A stretch of 64,000 bases of DNA from Sphingomonas sediminicola (GCF_014489515.1 NZ_CP060782.1:868001-932000), one strand, 5' to 3'. Positions 48,049 through 57,449 are shown, counted from the stretch's first letter. Notes: generated by a model from the letters alone, not told the origin. A program made the numbers and translations.

Positions 48049-49511
48049 GCCCGGCAGAGGAAGCCGCATCGATCCTGAAAGAATTGGGAGTGAATGCCGA
48101 CGGCGGCGATCTTGTCAGCTCGTCGCCGATCGACGGGAGTGAAATCGGCCGAGTCCGCACTGCCGATCCGGCCGAGGCTGCACGTGCGGCCGTAGAGGCC
48201 TTCGAGCGGTGGCGAACCGTCCCAGCTCCGCGACGCGGTGAGCTCGTTCGCCTGCTGGGCGAGGAGCTTCGCGCGGCCAAGGAGCCGCTGGCCAAGCTCG
48301 TGACTCTTGAAAGTGGCAAGATCCTCCAGGAGGGCCTCGGCGAGGTCCAGGAGATGATCGACATCTGCGACTTCGCTGTCGGTCTTTCGCGCCAGCTCTA
48401 CGGCCTCACCATCGCCAGCGAGCGTTCCAACCACCGGATGATGGAGCAGTGGCATCCGCTTGGGCCGGTGCTCGTCATCAGTGCATTCAACTTTCCTGTC
48501 GCCGTCTGGGCTTGGAATGCCGCACTTGCGTTGGTCTGCGGCAATCCGGTCATCTGGAAGCCGAGCGAGAAGACCCCGCTCACGGCCGAAGCTGTGACTG
48601 CGCTTATGAAACGTGCGCTCAAGCGGTTCGGCGATGCACCGGAGGGGCTGGTCCAGCTGGTTCAGGGCGGCCGGGAGATTGGCGAGCAGCTGGTCGACGA
48701 TCCCCGCATCGCACTCGTCTCCGCGACCGGCTCAACGGCAATGGGCCGCGCCGTCGGGCCACGCGTCGCACAGCGGTTTGGGCGCGCGCTGCTCGAACTT
48801 GGCGGGAACAATGCGATGATTGTCTGCCCGTCGGCTGATCTAGCGCTGGCGGAGCGGGCAATTCTGTTCTCGGCGGCGGGAACGGCGGGACAACGTTGCA
48901 CGACGCTCCGGCGCCTGATCGTCCATGAAAGGGTCGCAGACCAACTTGTCGCTCGGCTCAAGCAGCTTTTCGCCCATGTGAAGGTTGGCGACCCTCGCGA
49001 GCACGACACTCTTGTCGGACCGCTGATCGATGAATCCGCCTTCGACGGAATGAAGCGGGTGCTCGGAGAACGGATCGAGCGTGTCGACGCCATTTCGGGT
49101 GGTTATTACGTTCGCCCTGCACTCGTGGAGGCGGAAGCGCAGGCTGGGACGGTTCTCCAGGAGACCTTCGCGCCAATCCTCTATGCCTTGCGGTATCGAG
49201 AGTTCGATGAAGCGCTGAGGCTGAACAATGAGGTGCCGCAGGGCCTGTCGTCCGCGATCTTCACCAACGATCTGCGCGAGGCCGAGCGCTTCCTTTCGGC
49301 AGCCGGATCGGACTGCGGCATCGCCAATGTCAACATCGGCCCGTCAGGGGCCGAAATCGGAGGCGCGTTTGGCGGCGAGAAGGAGACGGGCGGGGGCCGA
49401 GAGAGTGGTTCGGACAGCTGGCGAGCCTACATGCGGCGGCAGACCAATACGGTGAACTACGGGACCGACTTACCTTTGGCGCAGGGTATCCGCTTCGACA
49501 TCGCCCCATAG
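48045..49511 (+). CDS. Aldehyde dehydrogenase family 7-like (aminoadipate-semialdehyde dehydrogenase type)
   Basis: A 488-residue NAD(P)-dependent aldehyde dehydrogenase. Visible are LESGKILQEGLGEVQEMIDI, PLGPVLVISAFNFPVAVWAW, NPVIWKPSEKTPLT (cofactor), ATGSTAMGRAVGPRVA, ALLELGGNNAMIVCP (catalytic Glu) and GTAGQRCTTLRR (catalytic Cys). The GQRCTTLRRL context and GAEIGGAFGGEKETGGGRES end are those of ALDH7/AmaB, which oxidise alpha-aminoadipate semialdehyde in lysine breakdown. The adjacent aminotransferase could form the semialdehyde. It ends 42 bases inside the opposing EAL gene. Substrate is a family-based inference. Confidence 0.88.
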   Translation: MSPAEEAASILKELGVNADGGDLVSSSPIDGSEIGRVRTADPAEAARAAVEAFERWRTVPAPRRGELVRLLGEELRAAKEPLAKLVTLESGKILQEGLGEVQEMIDICDFAVGLSRQLYGLTIASERSNHRMMEQWHPLGPVLVISAFNFPVAVWAWNAALALVCGNPVIWKPSEKTPLTAEAVTALMKRALKRFGDAPEGLVQLVQGGREIGEQLVDDPRIALVSATGSTAMGRAVGPRVAQRFGRALLELGGNNAMIVCPSADLALAERAILFSAAGTAGQRCTTLRRLIVHERVADQLVARLKQLFAHVKVGDPREHDTLVGPLIDESAFDGMKRVLGERIERVDAISGGYYVRPALVEAEAQAGTVLQETFAPILYALRYREFDEALRLNNEVPQGLSSAIFTNDLREAERFLSAAGSDCGIANVNIGPSGAEIGGAFGGEKETGGGRESGSDSWRAYMRRQTNTVNYGTDLPLAQGIRFDIAP

Positions 49512-50321
49512 CTCGAGGCTTTCGTCGGAGAGAAGGGCTGGCCAGAGCTTCTTGAACTCGCGGTCCCACCCGATCAGGTCGTCAGGATCGAGCGGTGGCG
49601 CAACCAGAAAGCCCTGAACGACATCGCAGCCGAGCTCGCGGACGCAACGGAGCTGCTCGATCGTCTCGATGCCCTCTGCTGTGGCAACCAGGCCTAGTCC
49701 GTGTGCAAGGTCCACGATCGTCCGCACGATCAGCCGTGAATCATGCGCTGAGGGAAGGTCTTTGACGAAACAGCGGTCGATCTTCACTTCCGTGAACGGC
49801 AGTTGGCGAAGCTGCAGGAGCGATGAATAGCCTGTCCCAAAATCGTCGATCGCCAAGCCCATACCCTTGATCCGGAACCGGGTGAGCGTGTCCATCAGGC
49901 GAACGAGCGGCTGGGTTGCGCCCTCCGTCAGTTCGAGCACCAGCCGATCGGTCGGAACGCCCACTGCGCGGCACATTCGCTCGACAAGGTCGGGGAAATC
50001 GAGGCTCTGAAGGCTTACGGCGGAAATATTGAAGGCGAGGCGCGTCTCGAGACCCTGCTCGCGCCACTTTCGCCATTGCTTGAGTGTCGTCCTCAACCCC
50101 CACTCTGTCAGCGGGTCGATCAGTCCGTGCTGTTCGGCGAGAGGAACAAACCGGGAGGGTGAGACAGGACCGAGCTCGGGATCGTCCCATCGGACGAGCG
50201 CCTCAACTCGTGTAAGCCGACCATCCTTAAGACTGACTTTGGGCTGATAAACAAGGCGAAGTTTCTGGGTCGCCAGAGCGCGCCCGAAACTTTCAAGCAG
50301 CTTGCGGTCGGCTGCCGTCAT
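49470..50321 (-). CDS. EAL-domain cyclic-di-GMP phosphodiesterase
   Basis: A 283-residue protein that is essentially one EAL domain. Substrate and metal residues look intact: VEALVRWDDPE (EAL-x-R), FNISAVSLQS (Asn), VLELTEGAT (Glu), AIDDFGTGYSSLLQL (DDFGTG loop), VKIDRCFVKDL (Lys), TAEGIETIEQL (Glu) and VVQGFLVAPP (Gln). It should hydrolyse c-di-GMP to pGpG in the cytoplasm. No sensory domain is present, so input may come from the REC protein 50318-50704, whose stop overlaps its start by four bases. c-di-GMP is a common regulator of polysaccharide loci such as the one in this window. Confidence 0.9.
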   Translation of the reverse strand: MTAADRKLLESFGRALATQKLRLVYQPKVSLKDGRLTRVEALVRWDDPELGPVSPSRFVPLAEQHGLIDPLTEWGLRTTLKQWRKWREQGLETRLAFNISAVSLQSLDFPDLVERMCRAVGVPTDRLVLELTEGATQPLVRLMDTLTRFRIKGMGLAIDDFGTGYSSLLQLRQLPFTEVKIDRCFVKDLPSAHDSRLIVRTIVDLAHGLGLVATAEGIETIEQLRCVRELGCDVVQGFLVAPPLDPDDLIGWDREFKKLWPALLSDESLELWGDVEADTLRQR

Positions 50322-50704
50322 GAAGGCACAACCGGCTTGAGGCGCTTGAGCAAGTCCTCAAGCTCCTCGAGCCGGACGGGTTTCTCGAGCGGTCCGGCCA
50401 TGTTGAGGCCCTGGGCCTCTCCAAGCCGGAACGCAGACTCCAGGACGCGGCGGTCGAAGCCGCTGATGATGAGGACCGGACCTTGGAAGAGCTCGTCCGA
50501 AAGGAAGCGCAGAAGTTCGACTCCATCGACGGGCATGCCCAAATCCATCGCAACGGCGTCCGGCCGCCCGGCGCGGAATTCATCCCGGAAAGCCATGTCA
50601 TTCGAGGTGACAGTAGGATCGAAGCCGCACTCGCGTGCCGCGTTCGCAACGAAATCGGCAAGCGCCGGCTCGTCATCAATAAGAAGCAGCTGAGGCCGCT
50701 TCAT
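50318..50704 (-). CDS. Single-domain response regulator (REC)
   Basis: A 128-residue receiver domain from ATG 50704 (MKRPQLLLIDDEP); the longer frame to 50770 is not supported. The acidic pair DDEP, the phosphoacceptor Asp in AVAMDLGMPVDG, the Ser of LIISGFDR in the Thr/Ser position and the Lys of GPLEKPVRLEEL are all present. There is no output domain. It is co-transcribed with the EAL phosphodiesterase and probably controls it by phosphorylation-dependent interaction. No histidine kinase gene is nearby. Confidence 0.87.
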   Translation of the reverse strand: MKRPQLLLIDDEPALADFVANAARECGFDPTVTSNDMAFRDEFRAGRPDAVAMDLGMPVDGVELLRFLSDELFQGPVLIISGFDRRVLESAFRLGEAQGLNMAGPLEKPVRLEELEDLLKRLKPVVPS

Positions 50705-50839
50705 CGGCGAAAACTCCTGCCGACACCGTGACCGCAAGTGTGCGCTCGAATGCCCATGGACGTCAAACAAATGAAACCGGTTCTTAACCGCAAGTTAGTT
50801 ACATTCGTCGCTCGAAATGTGCCGTTTGGAGGCGCTTGA

Positions 50840-51540
50840 ATGTTCGGATCGCTCATTCGCCGGAAAGAAACCCGCCTTCCAAATCCGGAAGACGGCAGTT
50901 TCGATTCGACGACTTTCTCGCTTAGCACCGCCGTTCCGCGCCCAAGCGAGCGCCGCACTGAAGAGCGGGTGGCGCCCATGCTTCGCGTTGCCAAGCTCGA
51001 TGGTCCTTCGGGTGTGCAGCTCATTCGCGTCCGTAACGTCTCAGCTGGCGGCCTGATGGCCGAAATCGGCCAACCGGTCTCGGTGGGCGACATAGTTACC
51101 GTCGAACTCTCTTCGCAGAAGATCCCGGATCGGTTGTCTGGATTCGCGACGGAACGGTCGGCGTGAAGTTCGACCAGAATATCGACCTTGGGGAACTGCT
51201 CGCGGGCCGCAAGCCGCGTCATGGTTTCCGCGCCCGCCCGCCGCGGCTGGACGTCAGCTGCAAGGCGTCGCTCCGCGTCGACAAGACTTACTACACTGTG
51301 GACGTTCACGACATTTCGCTCGGCGGAATGAAGGTCGAGCCGATTGACGAATATTGTCTCGGCAAGAAGGTCGTCGTGGTCGTCGAGAGCCTCCGCCCTA
51401 TCCGTGGCGAGGTCCGCTGGTACTCGAATCGCAAGGCAGGCATCGTCTTCGACGACGCGCTGTCGTTCGAGGATCTGGCCGAGTGGGTCGGAAAGCGGCT
51501 GGAGCTCGCCAGCCTGAAGGCGGCTTACCAAAACAGCTGA
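50840..51540 (+). CDS. Tandem PilZ-domain protein (one frameshift)
   Basis: About 233 residues after one C is restored in the CCC at 51124-51126, giving [20 protein letters not shown]. The first PilZ-like domain has [17 protein letters not shown] (RxxxR-like) and [12 protein letters not shown] (D/NxSxxG). The second has [15 protein letters not shown] and [15 protein letters not shown] (DxSxxG). Two such domains in one protein point to c-di-GMP binding with a signalling output. It is divergent from the REC/EAL operon with a 135-base gap, and GGAGG precedes the ATG. The target is unknown; a polysaccharide or motility effector is likely. Confidence 0.84.
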
Positions 51541-51580
51541 CGCTTCCTATTTTAGACGCTCCAATCAGCAGGAGCGGATC

Positions 51581-52129
51581 ATGGCCGAACAAGTCGCTGT
51601 CTTTGCAGGTGGGTGCTTCTGGTGCACCGAAGCCGTGTTCAACGATGTCGTTGGCGTGAAAAAGGTCGAGAGCGGCTACACGGGCGGATCCGTCCCGAGC
51701 CCCAGCTACAAACAGGTTTGCGGCGGAGACACGGGCCATGCCGAAGCCATCCGCATCACCTTCGATCCGGACGTGCTCAGCTACGCCGACCTGCTCGACA
51801 TTTTCTTTGCGACCCATGATCCGACCCAGCTCAATCGCCAGGGCAATGACGTCGGAACCCAGTATCGCTCGGCGATCTTCCCGCAGGACGAGGAGCAGGA
51901 GCGGGAGGCCCGCGCGGGCCTCGATCGCGCAAATGCCGACCTCGATGGCCGCGTGGTGACGACGATCGAGCCGAAATCCGAATGGTGGCCTGCGGAGGAC
52001 TATCACCAGCAATATTGGGAAGGCGAAGGCCAGCGGAATCCCTACTGCATCGCGACGATCCCGCCGAAGCTTCAGAAGCTCCGCAAGAGTTTCCAGGCGC
52101 GCGTGAAAGGCGCAGGCGCTCCCGCTTAA
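51581..52129 (+). CDS. msrA: Peptide-methionine (S)-S-oxide reductase
   Basis: A 182-residue MsrA that repairs oxidised methionine. The signature [20 protein letters not shown] carries the catalytic Cys of GCFWC. Also present are [47 protein letters not shown] and [11 protein letters not shown]. Length and order are those of the single-domain enzyme, with no fused MsrB. AGGAGCGGATC precedes the ATG. It converges with the epimerase gene, with three bases between the stops. Confidence 0.94.
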   Translation: MAEQVAVFAGGCFWCTEAVFNDVVGVKKVESGYTGGSVPSPSYKQVCGGDTGHAEAIRITFDPDVLSYADLLDIFFATHDPTQLNRQGNDVGTQYRSAIFPQDEEQEREARAGLDRANADLDGRVVTTIEPKSEWWPAEDYHQQYWEGEGQRNPYCIATIPPKLQKLRKSFQARVKGAGAPA

Positions 52130-52132
52130 CCT

Positions 52133-53170
52133 CTACGGCGCTGGCGACGCTTCAGATCGGAAGAAGTTGAGGTACCAGGGCAAAGCGTCATTGAGGCCCT
52201 GCGCGAGGTTGTGCGTAGGCGAATAGTCCAGGAGGCGCCGCGCCTTCTCGATCGAGGCCTGGGTGTCGCGGACGTCGCCGCGCCGGAACGGGCCCATCAC
52301 CGGGTCGCGATGATAGTGAACCTGGTGCTGAGCAAGGCCGTGCTGCAACAGCTGGAACAGGTCGAGCAGGCTGGTGCGGTCACCGACCGCTACGTTGTAA
52401 ACCTCTCCTTGCGCTTCGTCCGGCGCAAGCGCGGCCCGAATGTTCGCCTGAACCGCATTCGCGACGTAACAGAAATCCCGGGTCGTCAGTCCGTCGCCAT
52501 TGATCGTGACGGTGTCGTCAGTGATCATCGCCGAGACCCATTTCGGGATGACTGCTGCATATGCGCCGTTCGGATCCTGCCTCGGACCGAAAACGTTGAA
52601 ATAGCGGAGGCCCGTCGCCTTGAACCCATAGGTTCGGGCGTAAACGGCAGCGTATTGCTCGTTGACCAGCTTGGTCAGGGCGTACGGCGATAGGGGCTGG
52701 CCAATCCGGTCTTCTCGTTTCGGGAGCTCGGTGGAATCTCCATACGTCGAGCTCGAGGCTGCGTAGATGAAGCGCTTGACCTCCGCCTGACGCGCCGCGT
52801 CCAGCATGTTGACGAAACCGGTGACGTTCACGTTGTGTGACGTCACGGGATCGTCGATTGAGCGTGGTACGGAACCAAGCGCCGCCTGGTGGAGGATGAA
52901 GTCCACGCCTTCAACGATCGATCGGCAGGTCTCCCGGTCCCGTATGTCCCCTTCGACCATCCGAAAATTGCCAGCATAAACTTCGGGAAGCAGCCGTTGA
53001 AGCTCGTCGAGGTTGCGCTGATGCCCGGTCGCAAAATTGTCGAGGCCGACCACCTTCTGGCCGCCCCGCAAGAGGACTTCGACCAGGTTCGAACCGATGA
53101 AGCCGGCGGCGCCGGTTACGAGCCAGGTGGCGTTCTCGCGAGCCAGTAAGTTTTGCAGGGTTGCGTTCAA
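52133..53170 (-). CDS. NAD-dependent epimerase, WbpP/TviC-like UDP-GlcNAc C4-epimerase
   Basis: An extended SDR of about 345 residues when started at TTG 53170; a TTG at 53206 would overlap the dehydrogenase remnant. Motifs: [40 protein letters not shown] (WbpP/TviC signature), [43 protein letters not shown] (Tyr-x-x-x-Lys) and [20 protein letters not shown]. WbpP interconverts UDP-GlcNAc and UDP-GalNAc or the corresponding uronic acids. In many species it is paired with a UDP-sugar 6-dehydrogenase; here only a broken copy of that gene precedes it. Confidence 0.86.
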   Translation of the reverse strand: MNATLQNLLARENATWLVTGAAGFIGSNLVEVLLRGGQKVVGLDNFATGHQRNLDELQRLLPEVYAGNFRMVEGDIRDRETCRSIVEGVDFILHQAALGSVPRSIDDPVTSHNVNVTGFVNMLDAARQAEVKRFIYAASSSTYGDSTELPKREDRIGQPLSPYALTKLVNEQYAAVYARTYGFKATGLRYFNVFGPRQDPNGAYAAVIPKWVSAMITDDTVTINGDGLTTRDFCYVANAVQANIRAALAPDEAQGEVYNVAVGDRTSLLDLFQLLQHGLAQHQVHYHRDPVMGPFRRGDVRDTQASIEKARRLLDYSPTHNLAQGLNDALPWYLNFFRSEASPAP

Positions 53171-53193
53171 AACTGTCCCGCTCCGTTCTGGCC

Positions 53194-53690
53194 TCAAAGG
53201 CTCCAATAGGTGATGTCGGATCTGAGCGATGCCGGGTTAACGCACGATTTCACGTCGATGAACACTCCTCCATGTTCGATCATGCCTGATGCTCTCGCCC
53301 GTTATCGAATCAAATTTTGCATGCGGTACGGCAAGTATGAGCGCCGACAAGTCGGCAAATTCATCGATCGCCTCCATTTCGATGCCATACGCGATTGAGA
53401 TCGTCCGGGTCGGCCGTCGGGTCGTGAACGATGGGCTCTGCACCGAGTTTGCGTAGCTCCGTGTGAATATCGATGACCTTCGAATTCCGGATATCGGGTA
53501 CGTTCTCTTGAACGTGAAGCCGAGGATTCCGACGCGCGCCTGAGGTGGTGGCTTACCGCTCGCTGCAAGCAGCTTGGCGACGCCCTTCGCTCCAGCAGTG
53601 CCCATTCTGTCGTTCACCCGCCGCCCCGACAGGGTCACCTCCGGGAGGTAGCCGACCTCCTCGGTCGCTCATTGCCGCGATACCTCGCGA
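53194..53690 (-). pseudogene. UDP-N-acetyl-sugar 6-dehydrogenase remnant (WbpO/TviB-like C-terminal part)
   Basis: C-terminal fragment of a UDP-GlcNAc/GalNAc dehydrogenase in several frames: GYLPEVTLSGRRVNDRMG and ARVGILGFTFK, then ENVPDIRNSKVIDIHTELRK and PIVHDPTADPDD in another frame, AYGIEMEAIDEFADLSALIL back in the first, and [17 protein letters not shown] with the end YWSL in the third. The NAD-binding N-terminal half is absent: upstream of about 53690 the sequence goes straight to the stop of the TsaC gene. Three frameshifts in 400 bases plus truncation mark a genuine pseudogene. It would have preceded the epimerase, as in wbpO-wbpP and tviB-tviC pairs. Confidence 0.75.
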
Positions 53691-53705
53691 CAGGACGACG
53701 CTCCG

Positions 53706-54628
53706 TCAACCACGTGGGGCCGCGGCGCGGCGCAGGCGGTCGTTGATCGCGGCGCCGAGACCTTCATCGGGAATCGGAGCGACCGCAATCCGCGGTTTGG
53801 CGGAGCCGTCCGCGACGTGAAGCAACTCAAACAGGCGTGCCGCGGCTTCGACCGGATCGCCATTCGCGCTGAGATTGACGTCTCCGCCCGCCTTTCCGAA
53901 GCCGATCATGAATTCGTCTTGCGTTGCTTCGGCCGCGTTCAGCCTCAGAGGCTTCGACGGCGCATAATGGCTGGCGAGTTGGCCGGGTGCTTCGATCTCA
54001 GCAGTTACCGCTTCAATCGCGCCCGCGACCGAGACCGGCCCGCGCCGCAGTAGCCTTATCTGCCCGTCCGTCGCTGCAACGATGGTGGACTCCAGCCCGC
54101 GCTCGGTCGGCCCCGCGTCGACGATCAGCGGAATGCGGCCTTCGAGGCTTTTTAGAACATGCTCTGCCCTCGTTGGACTGATCCTTCCGCTGGCGTTGGC
54201 AGAAGGGGCGGCGAGAGGTCTGCCAGTCCGTCGAAGCAGGGCCTGCATGGCGGGATGAGCAGGCACTCGAAGGGCGATGGTCGAAAGGCCGGCCGTGACG
54301 AGCGAGGAAATGCCGGCGTTGGCGCGGAGCGGAACGACCAAGGTCAGGGCCCCGGCCAATATTGATCCGCAAGCGCCCGCGCCTCGTTGCTGAATTCGCC
54401 AATGCGCTCGGCAGCCGTGAGATCGGGCACGTGCACGATCAACGGGTTGAAGCTTGGCCTTCCCTTGGCTTCGTAGATGCGAGCGACTGCCTCAGCATTG
54501 GTGGCGTCGGCGGCAAGGCCGTAAACAGTCTCCGTCGCGATCGCGACTGGAAAACCTTCGCCGATCAGGCGTGCAGCGGCGTCGATGGCCTCGTCGCTGA
54601 ACGTTAGTATGCGGGTGGCCTCGGGCAT
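53706..54628 (-). CDS. tsaC: L-threonylcarbamoyladenylate synthase, Sua5/YwlC/TsaC family (one frameshift)
   Basis: Makes threonylcarbamoyl-AMP for the t6A modification of tRNA position 37. ATG 54628 starts MPEATRILTFSDEAIDAAAR. Motifs: FPVAIATETVYGLAADATN, IYEAKGRPSFNPLIVHV (KGRP-x-x-NPL), YWPGPLTLVVP (spanning the break), RVPAHPAMQALL and PLAAPSANASGRISPT. One base restored at 54347-54349 joins the two parts (~307 residues). The region after residue ~195 (ASHYAPSKPLRL and onward) is the extra Sua5 domain, so it is the long Sua5 type rather than short TsaC. It is divergent from the acyl-CoA dehydrogenase gene. Confidence 0.9.
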
Positions 54629-54675
54629 AGCGCCGCCGCTATAGACGCTGTGAGCCAACAGCCAAGGATGCGTGA

Positions 54676-56367
54676 ATGAGCTTCGCCTGTCCCGTCAGCG
54701 ACCAACGCCTCGTGTTGAACCATGTTGTTCGCGTTTCCGAGCTGGCGAAATCGAACCGGTTTGCCGAAGCGACGCCCGAGACGGTCGATGCCTTGCTCGA
54801 AGCTGCGGCGGAGTTTGCGGAGGGCGAACTTGCGCCACTCAATGAGATTGGTGACCGGACGGCATCGCGATGGTCGGACGGCATGGTCACCACACCTCCG
54901 GGTTTTCGGGAGGCCTATTCAAAGTTCGTCGAGGGCGGGTGGATGGGCCTGTCGGGGCCAGTCGAAGCTGGCGGGCAGGGACTTCCGAACAGCCTGTCGG
55001 CGGCGATGATGGAGGATTTCAACGCGGCCAACGTCGCGTTCGCGCTTTGCCCGATGCTGGGCCTCGGTGCGGTCGAGGCGATCGAGGCCCACGGCTCAGA
55101 GGAGCTGAAGCGCCAATATCTTCCCAGGATCGTCAGCGGCGAGTGGACGGCGACGATGAACCTCACAGAGTCGCAGGCGGGGAGCGACGTGGGAGCTCTC
55201 AAGTCACGCGCGACGCCTACGGGTGACGGCAGCTGGCGGATCACCGGCACGAAGATCTTCATTACGTACGGTGAGCATGACTTCACAGACAACATCATCC
55301 ACCTGGTGCTTGCCAGAACGCCAGGCGCACCGGACGGGACGAAAGGCATCTCGCTCTTCCTCGTTCCGAAGATACTGCCGGATGGCGAGTCCAACGATCT
55401 CCATTGCGTGTCGATCGAGCACAAGATGGGCATTCACGCGTCGCCAACCTGCGTGATGGGCTACGGCGAGAATGGTGGAGCGACCGGCTGGCTCGTTGGC
55501 GAGGAACTTGGCGGCATGCGTGCGATGTTCACGATGATGAACCATGCGCGCCTCAACGTCGGGCTGCAGGGTGTCGGTCTGGCCGAGCGGGCGACGCAAC
55601 GGGCGGTCGCCTATGCGCTGGAACGGAAGCAGGGGCAGCGCTCTGGTCTTCCGATCCGGATCGCCGACCATCCCGACGTGCGACGGATGCTGGTGCGAAT
55701 GCGCGCGCTCACCATGGCCGCACGAGCGCTCGCTTACTACGCATTCGGCCAGCTCGATCGCGATATCCTCGGCGACCGCGAAGCTGGCCTTCGTGCGGAT
55801 GTCCTGACGCCGCTGGTGAAAGCGTGGTGCACGGACGTTGGGTGCGAAGTCGCCAGCCTCGGAATCCAGGTCCACGGGGGAATGGGCTTCATCGAAGAAA
55901 CTGGCGCTGCGCAGCACCTGCGCGATGCGCGCATTGCTCCGATCTATGAAGGAACCAACGGTATTCAGGCCGCCGACTTCGTCCAGCGGAAGATTGGCCT
56001 TGACGGTGGCGGTGCCTTCGACGCCCTGATGGCGGACATTCGAGCGGAATCTCTTCATGAAGAGCTTATCGCGCTTGCGGACGAGGTGGAAATCCTGGTC
56101 GCAACGGCCCGCAATGCGGAGCCCGGCGACCGGCTGGTCGCGAGCTATCCTCTCATGACGATGGCCGCAGTTCTTACGGCCGGATGGCTGATCGAACGAC
56201 TGGGCCGAGCAATCGACGCTGGAGAAGCGGACGCCGGCAATGCGGGGCGCAGCGCAGCAGTCGCATATTTTCTGTCGATCGTTGTTCCCGAAGCTCTCGG
56301 ACTTGGGGCGGGGGCGGCAGCCACGACGGAGCTTCTTTATCGCGCCCCGGCGGAAGAGCTCGCCTAA
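54676..56367 (+). CDS. Acyl-CoA dehydrogenase, DmdC/FadE-like long form
   Basis: A 563-residue FAD-dependent acyl-CoA dehydrogenase. Order: N-terminal helical domain (LAEVAEF-like; GGWMGLSGPVEAGGQGLPNS), the middle beta domain (ATMNLTESQAGSDVGALKSR; WRITGTKIFITYGEHD), and the C-terminal helical domain with GMGFIEETGAAQHLRDARIA and IAPIYEGTNGIQAADFVQRK, where the Glu of YEGTN is the catalytic base. An extra C-terminal region after residue ~460 matches the long form in which DmdC (methylmercaptopropionyl-CoA dehydrogenase) and related enzymes fall. Its stop overlaps the GntR gene's stop by four bases. Chain-length specificity unknown. Confidence 0.9.
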   Translation: MSFACPVSDQRLVLNHVVRVSELAKSNRFAEATPETVDALLEAAAEFAEGELAPLNEIGDRTASRWSDGMVTTPPGFREAYSKFVEGGWMGLSGPVEAGGQGLPNSLSAAMMEDFNAANVAFALCPMLGLGAVEAIEAHGSEELKRQYLPRIVSGEWTATMNLTESQAGSDVGALKSRATPTGDGSWRITGTKIFITYGEHDFTDNIIHLVLARTPGAPDGTKGISLFLVPKILPDGESNDLHCVSIEHKMGIHASPTCVMGYGENGGATGWLVGEELGGMRAMFTMMNHARLNVGLQGVGLAERATQRAVAYALERKQGQRSGLPIRIADHPDVRRMLVRMRALTMAARALAYYAFGQLDRDILGDREAGLRADVLTPLVKAWCTDVGCEVASLGIQVHGGMGFIEETGAAQHLRDARIAPIYEGTNGIQAADFVQRKIGLDGGGAFDALMADIRAESLHEELIALADEVEILVATARNAEPGDRLVASYPLMTMAAVLTAGWLIERLGRAIDAGEADAGNAGRSAAVAYFLSIVVPEALGLGAGAAATTELLYRAPAEELA

Positions 56368-56720
56368 GCGCTCTCGCGGTCCAGCAGTTCGACGGGATTG
56401 ATTCCGAGGCGAGCCATGCGGTCGCGGATCGCCGGCCATTCCGTTTCGACGAAGCGCTTGCGCTCGCCGTCGCGCAGGCGAGTGCGGGCGCCCGGCGCAA
56501 CAAACAGGCCGACGCCGCGCCGTACAGTGACCAGACCTTCATCCTGGAATCCCTGATAGGCCTTCGCGACCGTGAGGGGATTGGCCTGCTCCTCCGCCGC
56601 AAGCGCACGAACCGACGGAAGCGGGTCCCCGTCCTTGTACTTTCCGGAGAGGATCGCGTCCGCAATCGTTTCGCGAAGGCGGACGTAAACCGGCTTTTCG
56701 TGGCTCGTCTTAAGCGTCAT
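56364..56720 (-). CDS. GntR-family transcriptional regulator, short YtrA type
   Basis: A 118-residue protein. The winged helix-turn-helix occupies residues ~10-75: VYVRLRETIADAILSGKYKD, DPLPSVRALAAEEQANPLTV and AYQGFQDEGLVTVRRGVGLF. Only about 45 residues follow, so there is no full effector domain, as in the YtrA subfamily that usually controls ABC transporters or envelope-stress genes. It lies 31 bases downstream of the nitroreductase on the same strand and could be co-transcribed. Target genes are not evident. Confidence 0.85.
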   Translation of the reverse strand: MTLKTSHEKPVYVRLRETIADAILSGKYKDGDPLPSVRALAAEEQANPLTVAKAYQGFQDEGLVTVRRGVGLFVAPGARTRLRDGERKRFVETEWPAIRDRMARLGINPVELLDRESA

Positions 56721-56751
56721 GCTGTTCTAATACAGCACTGCGCAGTTTGGG

Positions 56752-57351
56752 TCAATCGGAAGGTGGGTCCCATTTCCGAACAATTTCCGAGGGATCGGGC
56801 CTCGGCCGCTCCTCCAACTCGCGTCCGGGCGAGCCGAAATAGATGAAACCTGCGATACGCTCGCCGGGCTTCGCAAAGGCTGCATTGACCTTCGGCGAAT
56901 AGGCCTCCCAGCCGGTAATCCAGCCACCGACGTAACCCATCGCATGCCCGGCGTGCAGCAGGTTCATGGCCGCGGCGCCGGCGGACAATTCCTGCTCCCA
57001 GACCGGGATTTTGTGCTCCGGGACCGGCGTGGAGACGAGCACGACGAGAGCCTCGCCCTGACGTGCAAACTGATCCGCCTTTTCGTGGTGCGCAGGGCCT
57101 GCGCAGGGGTCTTCCTCCTGGAGCGCCCGGCGCAGGAGTAGCGCGAACTGCTCACGCTGGTCCTTTCCGACGATCACGAAACGCCATGGCGCGAGTTTAC
57201 CGTGATCGGGGACCCGCATTGCGATTTCGAGGATCTGGCGAAGCTCGTCGTCGGACGGGCCGGGGGCGACCATCTCACGCGGTCGGCCGGAGCGGCGGGT
57301 CTTGAGGAGCGACAAAGCTGAGGAACGGTCATTCAACATGTGGCCGGTCAT
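56752..57351 (-). CDS. Nitroreductase family FMN protein
   Basis: A 199-residue NAD(P)H:FMN oxidoreductase-fold protein. RRSGRPREMVAPGPSDDELR is the N-terminal phosphate/FMN-binding motif, MRVPDHGKLAPWRFVIVGKD follows, then AAMNLLHAGHAMGYVGGWIT and GFIYFGSPGRELEERPRPD, the closing FMN motif. Single nitroreductase domain and no fusion, similar in size to YdjA-type proteins. It may start at ATG 57351 or at an ATG four codons in. Divergent from the POT transporter. Physiological substrate unknown. Confidence 0.86.
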   Translation of the reverse strand: MTGHMLNDRSSALSLLKTRRSGRPREMVAPGPSDDELRQILEIAMRVPDHGKLAPWRFVIVGKDQREQFALLLRRALQEEDPCAGPAHHEKADQFARQGEALVVLVSTPVPEHKIPVWEQELSAGAAAMNLLHAGHAMGYVGGWITGWEAYSPKVNAAFAKPGERIAGFIYFGSPGRELEERPRPDPSEIVRKWDPPSD

Positions 57352-57449
57352 CTAGGGGAGGGGCACGCCTGCAACAATCCGCTTCACAAGCCGTATTTGC
57401 CCGTTAGGGTCGCAAAAATTTTTTCGCATCCGCGAGGGGAGACAACCGG

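Noticed and set aside
55204-56439. 411-residue open frame antisense to the acyl-CoA dehydrogenase
   Set aside because: No recognisable domain, Arg/His-rich composition, and the sense gene is certain.
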